Shown: piece after piece, positions 45,253 to 53,961 of the stretch
Layout: every line of letters begins with the position of its first letter
Position numbering within the stretch: the stretch's first letter is position 1
NCBI GenBank assembly: GCA_963773735.1
Contig: CAVZCK010000017.1
Location: 186,001-250,000, forward strand
Origin: CAVZCK01 sp963773735
GTDB lineage: Bacteria > Pseudomonadota > Alphaproteobacteria > Rhizobiales > Rhodomicrobiaceae
Direction of reading: 5' to 3'
Length of the DNA: 64,000 bases
Made by a program: the position numbers and the translations under genes
Notes under the pieces: generated by a model
What the model saw: only the letters and a program-made list of their open reading frames with translations
Database searches by the model: none
Told to the model about the DNA's origin: nothing

Positions 45253-46448
45253 ATGAGCGCAACTGGCAGCGACCCCATCGTCATCGTCGGCGCGGCACGC
45301 ACCGCAACCGGCGGATTTCAGGGCGGATTTTCATCACTCGCCGCACCTCAGCTCGGCAGCGAGGCCATCAAGGGTGCGCTCGCCAAGGCCGGCGTCGCCG
45401 CCGAAGACGTCAGCGAAGTGCTGATGGGCTGCGTGCTTCCCGCAGGGCAAGGCCAAGCCCCGGCGCGCCAGGCTTCCTTCGGCGCCGGACTGCCGCAATC
45501 GGCCGGCTGCACCACGGTCAACAAAATGTGCGGCTCCGGCATGAAGACCGTGATGATGGCCTATGACGGGCTGCATGCGCGCCCTAGCGACATCGTCGTC
45601 GCCGGCGGCATGGAGAGCATGACGAATGCGCCCTATCTGCTGCTCAAGGCGCGCGGCGGCATGCGGCTCGGCCACGGCCAGGTCTATGATCATATGTTCC
45701 TCGACGGCCTTGAAGACGTCTATGACAAGGGCCGGCTGATGGGCACCTATGCCGAGGACACCGCGCAGCATTATCAGTTTACGCGGGGTGAGCAGGACGA
45801 ATTCGCGGTCGCCTCGCTGGAGCGGGCCAAGCGCGCCAATTCGGATGGCAGCTTCGCCGATGAGATCGTCGCCGTGAGCGTCAGCGCCGGCAAAGCGCAG
45901 ACGACCGTCGAGAAGGACGAGCAGCCCTTCACCGCGAAGCCGGAAAAAATCCCGCAGCTCAAGCCTGCCTTCCGCGAGGGCGGGACGGTGACGGCGGCCA
46001 ATTCCAGCTCGATCTCGGACGGCGCGGCGGCGCTCGTGCTTGATGCGCGAGAGCGAGGCCGAGCGGCGCGGGCTCAAGCCGATCGCCAGGATCGTCGGCA
46101 CGGCCAGCCATGCGCAGGAGCCGGCCTGGTTCACCACCGCGCCGATCGCTGCGATCCGCAAGCTGTTCGACGCCATCGGCTGGCAGGCGAAGGACGCCGA
46201 TCTCTATGAAATCAATGAGGCGTTCGCCGTTGTCGCCATGGCGGCGATGCGCGACCTCGGCTTGCCGCATGACATCGTCAATGTGAATGGCGGCGCCTGC
46301 GCGCTCGGCCATCCGATCGGCGCCTCGGGCGCGCGGATCATCGTGACGCTGCATCAATGCGCTGAAGGCGCGCGGCGGCAAGCGCGGCGTCGCCGGCATC
46401 TGCATCGGCGGCGGCGAGGCGACCGCTATTGCGATCGAGATGATTTGA
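45253..46448 (+). CDS. Acetyl-CoA C-acyltransferase (thiolase), two frameshifts
   Basis: Thiolase joining or cleaving acetyl-CoA units (about 397 residues repaired). The nucleophile Cys is in 'VNKMCGSGMKTVMMAYDG', the His in 'NVNGGACALGHPIGASGA' and the second Cys in 'VAGICIGGGEATAI'. 'NSSSISDGAAALVL' and 'YEINEAFAVV' are standard. One extra base at about 46042 and another at about 46352 interrupt the frame. ATG 45253 gives the usual start 'SDPIVIVGAARTATGGFQGG'. Biosynthetic (PhaA/AtoB-like) rather than beta-oxidation type by length and motif pattern. No phaB or fad partner is adjacent. Confidence 0.88.
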
Positions 46449-46465
46449 TGGCTGCAGACGGCATT

Positions 46466-46587
46466 CCGTCGTCGCCCCGGCCAAGCGTAGCGCCGAGCCG
46501 GGGCCTATTGGCCTTACAGCAGGGCACGAGCTGGCGGGTAGTGGCATTGGGTCCCGGATAGACGCCTGCGGCGTTTGCTGGACGACC
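46466..46587. repeat. RIME-like intergenic repeat
   Basis: Starts CCGTCGTCGCCCCGGCCAAG and ends near TGCTGGACGACC, with inner palindromes CCCCGGC...GCCGGGGC and CGCCTGCGGCG. From memory this matches the class of palindromic elements scattered between genes in rhizobia. It lies in the thiolase 3' region. Confidence 0.6.
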
Positions 46588-46656
46588 ACCTTGCCCAGTG
46601 GCAGCTTTTGCAGAGCTCCCATGGGAGGATAATTTCCGTTTATTCAGCAAACACGC

Positions 46657-47053
46657 CTATTCCGGCCGCCACGACTCATAATCCGGCGCGGCCACCCGCC
46701 GGCGGCGTTGGGTTGAGAATGCTGCCTGGCGGGCGATAGGCTTCAGCCGTGCCGGTCCGGTTCTCGACATGTGGCTTCTGCCAGGATTTCGGCTGATAGC
46801 CGGAGCTTGGCGGCTCATCGACGATATAATGCAGCCAGCCGTGCCATTCGGGCGGCACTTTGGATGCTTCCGCCTCGCCATTATAGATCACCCAGCGGCG
46901 CGGCCGGCCGGCGGGACCGAGCCCGCTCTTGTCCTCGTAATATTTGTTGCCGAAGCCGTCCTCGCCGATGAAACGGCCGTGCTTCTGCGTATAGAGGCGC
47001 GTCGACAGCGTCGTGCCATGCCACCAGGTGAAGAGATCGTTGAAGAGACCCAT
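46657..47053 (-). CDS. NADH:ubiquinone oxidoreductase subunit NDUFA12 family, tail frameshifted
   Basis: Accessory subunit of alphaproteobacterial complex I, related to mitochondrial B17.2. 'GLFNDLFTWWHGTTLSTRLY', 'KHGRFIGEDGFGNKYYED', 'GRPRRWVIYNGEAEASKVPP' and 'EWHGWLHYIVDEPP' are diagnostic. As assembled the frame ends in 'PAGGRAGL'; one extra G at 46694-46697 hides the standard ending 'VAAPDYESWRPE' at 46657. Repaired length is about 131 residues. Not near the nuo operon, which is common for this gene. Confidence 0.9.
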
Positions 47054-47681
47054 GCAAGCCCGCTTTGCCGATAGTCCGGCGCGACTATTGCATCAGCGAA
47101 CCGGCGCTGTCCAGCCTCGGCGATTCGGGCATCACAACAAGCAAGAAACGGAGCGCGCGCACCGTCACGCGCTTAGCTGTTGATGCCCTTTGGATAATGG
47201 TCATAGCGGGGAAACGAGCCGCAAGAATCGGCCTATCGTTCGCGAAGTTGATCGGCGGGTTCGCGTTAGAAGGGATTGGTGCACAACAACCACATATCGT
47301 AGAATATTCTGCCGTAGGGTCTAGGGCTAGTATCAATTGCTATCGAATCAGACCATCATCCTACCTCTGATCGCCGCAGAGCCGCTTAGCGGCCAGTGTT
47401 AGGTCCGGCGATCGATCTCCTCCCTGTAAAACTGAGTTCACTGACGGGCGGCATGTCGCCTTCGGCAGGTTTGTCTCATGGTTCTAATTTGACCTGCCCT
47501 CCAAGCGTGAAGATGTAGCGGGTAACGTGTTTGAACGGCTTGCGTTTTTTCTTGCGTTGCTCCTGCGGAAACGACGGAAGAAGAAGCAAAGTCAAAGTTT
47601 CGGCTGAGCATCAAAGGCAGCGTCCGAGTATATTGAGTTTGGAAACATCCAGATGCGCGTCCAAACACAGAGGGGCAGAAA
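47054..47681. other. Gap upstream of nrdJ
   Basis: About 630 nt without a supported gene. I looked for a cobalamin riboswitch, which might control a B12-dependent enzyme, but see no convincing B12 box. An imperfect hairpin with arms GCAGGT and ACCTGC lies around 47468-47504. T-rich GTTTTTTCTTGCG sits near 47545. The nrdJ promoter is presumably in the last 200 nt. Confidence 0.4.
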
Positions 47682-50600
47682 ATGCGGATCGAGCGGCGTT
47701 TTACTCAGACAGGCCAGTCACCTTACGCAGACATCGAATTTCGTGAAGCGACCAGCGAAATCCGCAATCCGGACGGCTCGATCGTGTTCCGGCTGGAGAA
47801 CATCCAGGTGCCTGCTCATTGGAGCCAGGTTGCAACCGACATCCTGGCGCAGAAATATTTCCGCAAGGCCGGCGTCCCGGCGCGGCTGAAGAAGGTCGAG
47901 GAGAATTCCGTCCCGTCATGGCTGTGGCGCTCGGTCGCCGATGCCGACGCCCTCGCCAACCTGCCTGAGACGGAGCGCTGCACCTCCGAGACGGATGCGC
48001 GCCAGGTTTTTGACCGGCTCGCCGGCACCTGGACCTATTGGGGCTGGAAGGGCGGCTATTTCTCCTCTGAGGAGGACGCGCGCGCCTTTTACGACGAGCT
48101 TTGCTACATGCTCGCCATGCAGATGGCGGCGCCGAACAGCCCGCAATGGTTCAACACCGGGCTGCACTGGGCTTATGGCATCGATGGGCCGAGCCAGGGC
48201 CATTATTACGTCGATTTCGAAACCGGCAAGCTGACCCGCGCCAGCACGGCCTATGAGCACCCGCAGCCGCATGCCTGCTTCATCCAGTCGATCGAGGACG
48301 ATCTCGTCAACGAGAACGGCATCATGGATTTGTGGGTGCGGGAGGCGCGTCTGTTTAAATATGGTTCGGGCACGGGCACCAATTTCTCCCGGCTGCGCGC
48401 CGAGGGCGAAAAGCTCTCCGGCGGCGGCAAGTCCTCGGGCCTGATGAGCTTTCTGAAGATCGGCGACCGCGCGGCCGGCGCCATCAAATCGGGCGGCACC
48501 ACGCGCCGCGCGGCCAAGATGGTCATCGTCGATGCCGACCACCCCGATGTCGAGCAGTTCATCGAGTGGAAGGTGACGGAGGAACAGAAGGTTGCCGCGC
48601 TCGTCACCGGGTCAAGAGCCTGCGCCAGACACCTTGCCGCAATCATGAAGGCCTGCACCCATTGCGACGGCGAGGACGATGATTGCTTCGATCCGGCAAA
48701 GAACCCGGCCCTCAAGCGCGAGATCCGCGCCGCCCGCAAGGCGCATGTGCCGGACAGCTATATCCAGCGCGTTATCCAGTTTGCGCGCCAGGGTTTTACC
48801 GAGATCGAATTCCCGACCTTCGATACCGATTGGGAAGGCGAGGCCTACCGTACCGTCTCGGGGCAGAATTCCAACAACACGGTCCGCCTCGATGACGACT
48901 TCCTCAAGGCGGTCGAAAAGGACGGCACCTGGGACCTCAAATCCCGCATCGACGGCAGGCCCGTCAAGACGCTGAAAGCGCGCGAGCTGTGGGACAGGAT
49001 CGCCTATGCCGCCTGGGCCTCGGCCGATCCGGGCCTGCAGTTCCATACCACCATCAATGACTGGCACACCTGCCCGGCGTCGGGGCCGATAAGGGCCTCC
49101 AATCCGTGCTCGGAATATATGTTCCTGGACGACACGGCCTGCAATCTCGCCTCGCTCAACCTGATGGCCTTCCGCGACGCCAAGAAGCGCTTCGACGTGG
49201 ACGGCTTCGCTCATGCGGTGCGGCTGTGGACCATCGTGCTGGAAGTCTCGGTGCTGATGGCGCAGTTCCCGTCGAAGCGGATCGCCGAGCTGTCCTATCA
49301 ATATCGGACGCTGGGGCTCGGCTTCGCCAATATTGGCGGTCTCCTGATGGCCTCCGGCATCGCCTATGATTTGGAGGAAGGCCGGGCGCTTGCCGCCGCT
49401 TTGTCATCACTGATGACGGGGACCGCCTATGCGACCTCCGCCGAAATGGCGCAGCGCCTCGGCAGCTTCTCAGGCTATGAGCCGAATACGCCCCATATGC
49501 TGCGCGTGATCCGCAACCATCGCCGGGCGGCCTATGGCGAAACCTCCTGCTATGAGGCGCTGCACACCCTGCCGGTGCCGCTCGACAAACATGCCTGCCC
49601 CAATCAGCGTCTCGTCTTCGCGGCGCGTCAGGCCTGGGACCGCGCGCTTGGCTTCGGCCAGAGCCATGGCTTCCGCAATGCCCAGGCAACGGTGATTGCG
49701 CCGACCGGTACGATCGGGCTGGTCATGGATTGCGATACGACCGGGATCGAGCCGGATTTCGCCATCGTCAAGTTCAAGAAGCTGGCCGGCGGCGGCTATT
49801 TCAAGATCATCAACCGCGCGGTGCCCGAGGCGCTGCAGACGCTCGGCTACGACAAGGCGACCATCCAGGGCATCATCGATTATGCTGTCGGCCGCGGCAC
49901 GCTCGCCGGGGCGCCTCACATCAATCATGAGACCCTGGCCAAGAAAGGCTTTACGCCGGAGATCCTGGAAAAGCTCGACGCCGGCGTCAAAAGCGCCTTC
50001 GACATCAAATTCGCCTTCAACAAATGGGCGCTCGGCGAGGAATTTTGCACCGGCGTTCTCGGCATCGAAAAGCAAGACCTCGACTCGGCCAAATTCGATC
50101 TCCTCGCGCATCTCGGCTTCACCAAGGCCCAGATCGAGGCGGCGAATGAATATTGCTGCGGCGCCATGACGGTCGAGGGTGCGCCCGGTCTGAAGCCTGA
50201 GCACCTGCCGGTCTTCGACTGCGCCAACCCCTGCGGGCGCAAGGGCAAGCGCTTCCTCTCCGCGCAAAGCCACATCCGCATGCTGGCTGCCGTGCAGCCC
50301 TTCATCTCCGGGGCCATCTCCAAGACCATCAACATGCCCAATAATGCGACGGTGGAGGATTGCAAGAGCGGCCTACACGCTGTCCTGGAAGCTGGGTCTC
50401 AAGGCGAATGCACTCTATCGCGACGGTTCAAAACTCTCGCAGCCGCTGCAGGCCCAGATCCTCAGCGACGACGAGGAAGAGGACGACGCCGAGCCGTTCA
50501 TCGCCGAGAAGCCGACCCAAAAGCATGTCGAGCTGGTCGCCGAGCGCATCGTGGAGCGCATCATCGAGCGCAACCGCGAGGTCGCGAAGCGGCAGAAGCT

Positions 50601-51381
50601 GCCCAATCGGCGGAAGGGCTACACGCAGAAGGCCGTCGTCGGCGGACATAAGGTGTATCTGCGCACCGGCGAGTATGAAGACGGGGCCCTTGGCGAGTTA
50701 TTCATAGATATGCACAAGGAAGGCGCAGCTTTTCGGTCACTTATGAACAACTTTGCCATCGCCATCAGCCTGGGTCTCCAGTATGGCGTGCCGCTCGAAG
50801 AGTATGTCGATGCCTTCACGTTCACGCGCTTTGAGCCGGCCGGCATGGTTCAAGGAAATGATACGATCAAGAGCGCAACGTCCATTCTCGATTACATTTT
50901 CCGCGAGCTTGCCGTCTCCTATCTTGGGCGCTCCGATCTCGCTCATGTCAATCCGGAGGATATCGGCAACACAACTCTGGGCGGAGGCGTCGCCGATGAC
51001 AGGGGCCATGCCGCCGTCGTTGCCGACAAATATATGAGCAGGGGCTTGATGCGCGGCGCGCTAAACAATAGAGTTGTCGTCGTTTCGGGCCAGGCTGTCG
51101 AAGCAGCGGGAGGGGGTGAAGGTCCGGTTGCCAAGATCATGCAGGCGCTTGAAGCGTCGATCGGTCATGTTCACGGCAACACGGCGGTGGCGATTACGCC
51201 GCCCGCCCATGTTCATAGTCGCGTCGCATCTGTCGAGAGGTCCGAAAGCGCTCTTCGCGTAGAAGCCCGCATCAAGGGCTATGAGGGCGAAGCCTGTAGC
51301 GAGTGCGGAAACTTTACGCTGGTCCGCAATGGCACGTGTCTGAAGTGCGATACATGCGGCTCGACCAGCGGGTGTTCCTGA
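47682..51381 (+). CDS. nrdJ: Vitamin B12-dependent (class II) ribonucleotide reductase, one frameshift
   Basis: Makes dNDPs with adenosylcobalamin, so DNA precursor supply is oxygen-independent. About 1,232 residues repaired, usual for this group. Motifs: 'FKYGSGTGTNFSRLRAEGEK', 'ASNPCSEYMFLDDTACNLAS' with active-site Cys, 'AQATVIAPTGTIGLVMDCDT' and 'ISKTINMPNNATVEDCK'. An extra G at 50370-50371 shifts the frame; the rest continues 'YTLSWKLGLKANALYRDG', to the C-terminal zinc or thiol motif 'CSECGNFTLVRNGTCLKCD' and final 'CGSTSGCS'. Frame loss lies 70% along the gene, so error is likelier than decay. Confidence 0.92.
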
Positions 51382-51519
51382 GTTTGTAAGTAAAGTCTCC
51401 GGATGCCGCCGAAGGCATGGCGCGGCTGCTGCGGTGCAGCCCTGCCGTCATTCGGAGTTGGCGCGTTTCGGCATGTTCCTGAATTGAAGCGGGGGCAGCC
51501 TTCACGGCTGGCAAATCTT

Positions 51520-52242
51520 ATGGGAATGCTCTCGACCGAAGAGGAAGGTCACGTCGAATCCATCGTCTATTTCCTCAGCGAAGCCTTGCGCGCCGCAATC
51601 GAGGCGGGCGACCGGCTGCAGCAAAGTCCGTGCACCATGCCACAGTTCACGCCTGCAATGGACTGTGCGGAGATCGCGGACAGGCTTGCGGCATTCCGGC
51701 AGCACGTCGACGCGCTGTGGAGCGGCGAGATGCTGATGCTGACCAAAATCCTTCGCGCGCGGGATCTGGCGAAGGAGCTGCGGCTCTATGAGCCTGATCT
51801 GAAGCCGGAGATCGACACCTTTCGGCTAGCAACGGTGATGGCAACCGATCTGCGCGACCTGCTGATGCCGGATGCGGACAATGTCTTCAACGGTGCGGTG
51901 CAGCCAAAGCGCTTCCTCGAAGCGCGCGGCTACCCGGCGACCGAGGCGGAAATGCTTGGCGAGCCGCTGCTCGGCTACAAACTGGCGGGACAGCTCGATG
52001 TCAGGCTGCTGCTAGACGCCTGCGAGACGCTGCATTTCGGTCTCGCCGCACGCTACGGCTTCGGCGCACTGCCATCTCACGCGGCGATCGCCAATCGGTC
52101 GCGGCAGTCCGCATTGATGGGCAAAGAAGCCGAAGAGCCATTCCTGCTGACAGATCTGGTGGAAATCGTCGCCGATGATCGCCCCGTGCCGCCCTTCGGC
52201 TGGCATGACATTTCGATCAACCGCGAGCCATTGCGCCACTAG
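51520..52242 (+). CDS. Unrecognised 240-residue protein downstream of nrdJ
   Basis: I do not recognise this protein. From ATG 51520 it is a soluble helical protein of about 240 residues with no signal peptide. The middle carries 'ALWSGEMLMLTKILRARDLA' and 'VMATDLRDLLMPDADNVFNG'. The end has 'LLTDLVEIVADDRPVPPFGW'. The frame is open from 51403, but the added 39 residues look like non-coding DNA. It is 138 nt after nrdJ on the same strand. No metal or nucleotide motif is apparent. Confidence 0.6.
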   Translation: MGMLSTEEEGHVESIVYFLSEALRAAIEAGDRLQQSPCTMPQFTPAMDCAEIADRLAAFRQHVDALWSGEMLMLTKILRARDLAKELRLYEPDLKPEIDTFRLATVMATDLRDLLMPDADNVFNGAVQPKRFLEARGYPATEAEMLGEPLLGYKLAGQLDVRLLLDACETLHFGLAARYGFGALPSHAAIANRSRQSALMGKEAEEPFLLTDLVEIVADDRPVPPFGWHDISINREPLRH

Positions 52243-52313
52243 ACCAGATCTTGATAAGGGCAACTCATGCGCCAATTGCTGGCGTTTACCGTCTTTAAGC
52301 ACGACAGACTGCG

Positions 52314-52417
52314 CCCTCTCCCATGGGGAGAGGGTTGGGGTGAGGGGGTTAAGTGTCTGAAATTAAATCGCATAACCCCTCACCCGGCGACTGCGCGCTA
52401 CCCTCTCCCCATGGGAG
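52314..52417. repeat. Inverted CCCTCTCCC/GGGAGAGGG repeat pair
   Basis: A left unit (CCCTCTCCCATGGGGAGAGG, then TTGGGGTGAGGGG) is answered 25 nt later by an inverted copy (CCCCTCACCC ... CCCTCTCCCCATGGGAG). Each half is itself palindromic. This is the REP/BIME-like architecture common in proteobacterial intergenic DNA. It lies between the unknown gene and cpdR, which are convergent. Confidence 0.75.
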
Positions 52418-52570
52418 ATGGAATTGCTCCGACGCTCATAACGAGAGGCCGCCATACTGGCCAAGCTGAATGAGTTCACCTCAATCGGAATTGGTATTAG
52501 TGGAGCTTTTGAATCTTGACATTTGAGCGCGAGCTCGCGACAGGCGGGGACAGGGTTTTCGGATTTTGCT

Positions 52571-52936
52571 CTAAGCCGCAAGCAGGCGGTCGACCTCATG
52601 GACAAGCTCGCGCAAATGCACGGGCTTGGACAGGATGCGCGCCTCACGCGGCGCGTTGGAGTCCGGGTGCAGTGCCACCGCGGCAAAGCCGGTGATGAAC
52701 ATGATCTTCATATCCGGATGAAGCTCCGTGGCGCGCTTGGCGAGTTCGATGCCGTCCATCTCGGGCATGACGATGTCTGTCAAGAGCAGCGTGAAGCGCC
52801 GGCCCTGCAAACATTCATAGGCATCGGCGCCGTTCGAGAATGAGACAACTTCGTAGCCCGCGCGCTCCAGCGCCTTAACCAGGAAGCGGCGCATTGACTC
52901 GTCGTCTTCGGCGAGGAGGATACAAGGCATCGTCAT
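52571..52936 (-). CDS. cpdR: Single-domain response regulator CpdR
   Basis: CheY-like receiver, about 121 residues, that in Caulobacter and rhizobia gates ClpXP proteolysis through the CckA-ChpT phosphorelay. Phosphoacceptor Asp is in 'TLLLTDIVMPEMDGIELAKR' near residue 52, with the acidic pocket 'LLAEDDESMRRFLVKAL' and Lys in 'ARILSKPVHLRELVHEVD'. 'KIMFITGFAAVAL' is typical of CpdR. No output domain. ATG 52936 or 52930 starts it. Confidence 0.9.
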   Translation of the reverse strand: MTMPCILLAEDDESMRRFLVKALERAGYEVVSFSNGADAYECLQGRRFTLLLTDIVMPEMDGIELAKRATELHPDMKIMFITGFAAVALHPDSNAPREARILSKPVHLRELVHEVDRLLAA

Positions 52937-53109
52937 GGTCACTGACTTCTCGCTCAAATCTTAAGGTACAACCCGGCGTTGACCGCTATTTAAAGCATGT
53001 CGGCTGAGCTGAACCTAACCGATCTACGAACAAAATCGAGAGCTATCATTAGATTAACCTTACCCATACCGGTTAACGTTGCCTCAACAGCCTGAAAAGC
53101 GTAGGCCCT

Positions 53110-53601
53110 TTAGGCGGCGGAAGTTTGGCGTGTTCCGATAAAATGCAACTCTACCTTGCGCTGATGGGGACGAGCCCGATGCTCGATGACGTAAATGCCC
53201 TGCCAGATGCCGAGTGCCGTACGTCCTTCAATCACCGGAATAGAAAGGCTGACCGAAGTCAGCATGGATTTGATGTGAGCCGGCATGTCGTCCGGTCCCT
53301 CGGTGTTGTGCCGGTAGGGCGCCCCTTCGGGCGCCAACTTGCCAAGAGCCGTCTCCAGATCCAGCCGGACGTCGGGATCGGCGTTTTCCTGAATTGTGAG
53401 CGATGCCGACGTATGAGCGATGAAAACCGTCAGCAGGCCGTCCTCGGCGCCGATCTCACTTAGCCAGCCGTGGACGGCAGGCGTAATCTCGGTAAAGCCC
53501 TGACCGTGCGTGCGCACGATGAGCTTCTGGTTGGCCTGGGAAAAGCCGCTATCGGCGGCTCGCCGAGAGCCAGGATCTAGCGAAATCGCTTTATCGATCA
53601 T
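53110..53601 (-). CDS. YjbQ family (UPF0047) thiamin phosphate synthase-like protein
   Basis: 163 residues, intact. Conserved: 'GFTEITPAVHGWLSEIGAED', 'LLTVFIAHTSASLTIQENA', 'PDVRLDLETALGKLAPEG', 'HNTEGPDDMPAHIKSMLTS' and 'GTWQG'-like 'LGIWQGIYVIEHRARPHQRK'. The His/Glu/Asp cluster forms a metal site in this beta-barrel family. E. coli YjbQ has low thiamin phosphate synthase activity; the main role is unknown. It lies upstream of cpdR on the same strand. Confidence 0.9.
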   Translation of the reverse strand: MIDKAISLDPGSRRAADSGFSQANQKLIVRTHGQGFTEITPAVHGWLSEIGAEDGLLTVFIAHTSASLTIQENADPDVRLDLETALGKLAPEGAPYRHNTEGPDDMPAHIKSMLTSVSLSIPVIEGRTALGIWQGIYVIEHRARPHQRKVELHFIGTRQTSAA

Positions 53602-53961
53602 ACTAAGAGCGTATATCGAGCCTCGTAAATTTTAATACCGTAACGTCCCATACTCTTGGCCCCGACTTAAGCGACGCATAAGCTGGTGCGCTTTTTCCAC
53701 ATCGCCGCCGGCATCCCGATCTATCGATCCTGGGTTACGATCGTCCCGTAACTGAACAGTTTTTTTTAAAAAAGACGCAATGTTTTACTGAATATTTACT
53801 CGGCGAGGCAACAGTCGAGGGGATTTGTTTGCGTCGTGTCGCGGATCAAGATTTTCACGCTCCCCGAAGCAGGCCGGAACGCCGTCTCGTCTCATCTTGT
53901 CAAGCAGGGCCGCCGCTGGAAGGAGCCTCAACGCTCTCTATGAGCGCATTCGGGACGAGCC
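53602..53961. other. Divergent intergenic region
   Basis: About 360 nt between divergent yjbQ and the large Sel1 protein. It holds an AT-rich core with T8A6 at 53761-53774 and 'AATGTTTTACTGAATATTTA', a likely promoter zone. No gene or tRNA seen. Confidence 0.5.

Noticed and set aside
47340..47680. Cobalamin riboswitch before nrdJ
   Set aside because: Expected for a B12-dependent enzyme, but I see no B12 box or matching fold by eye.
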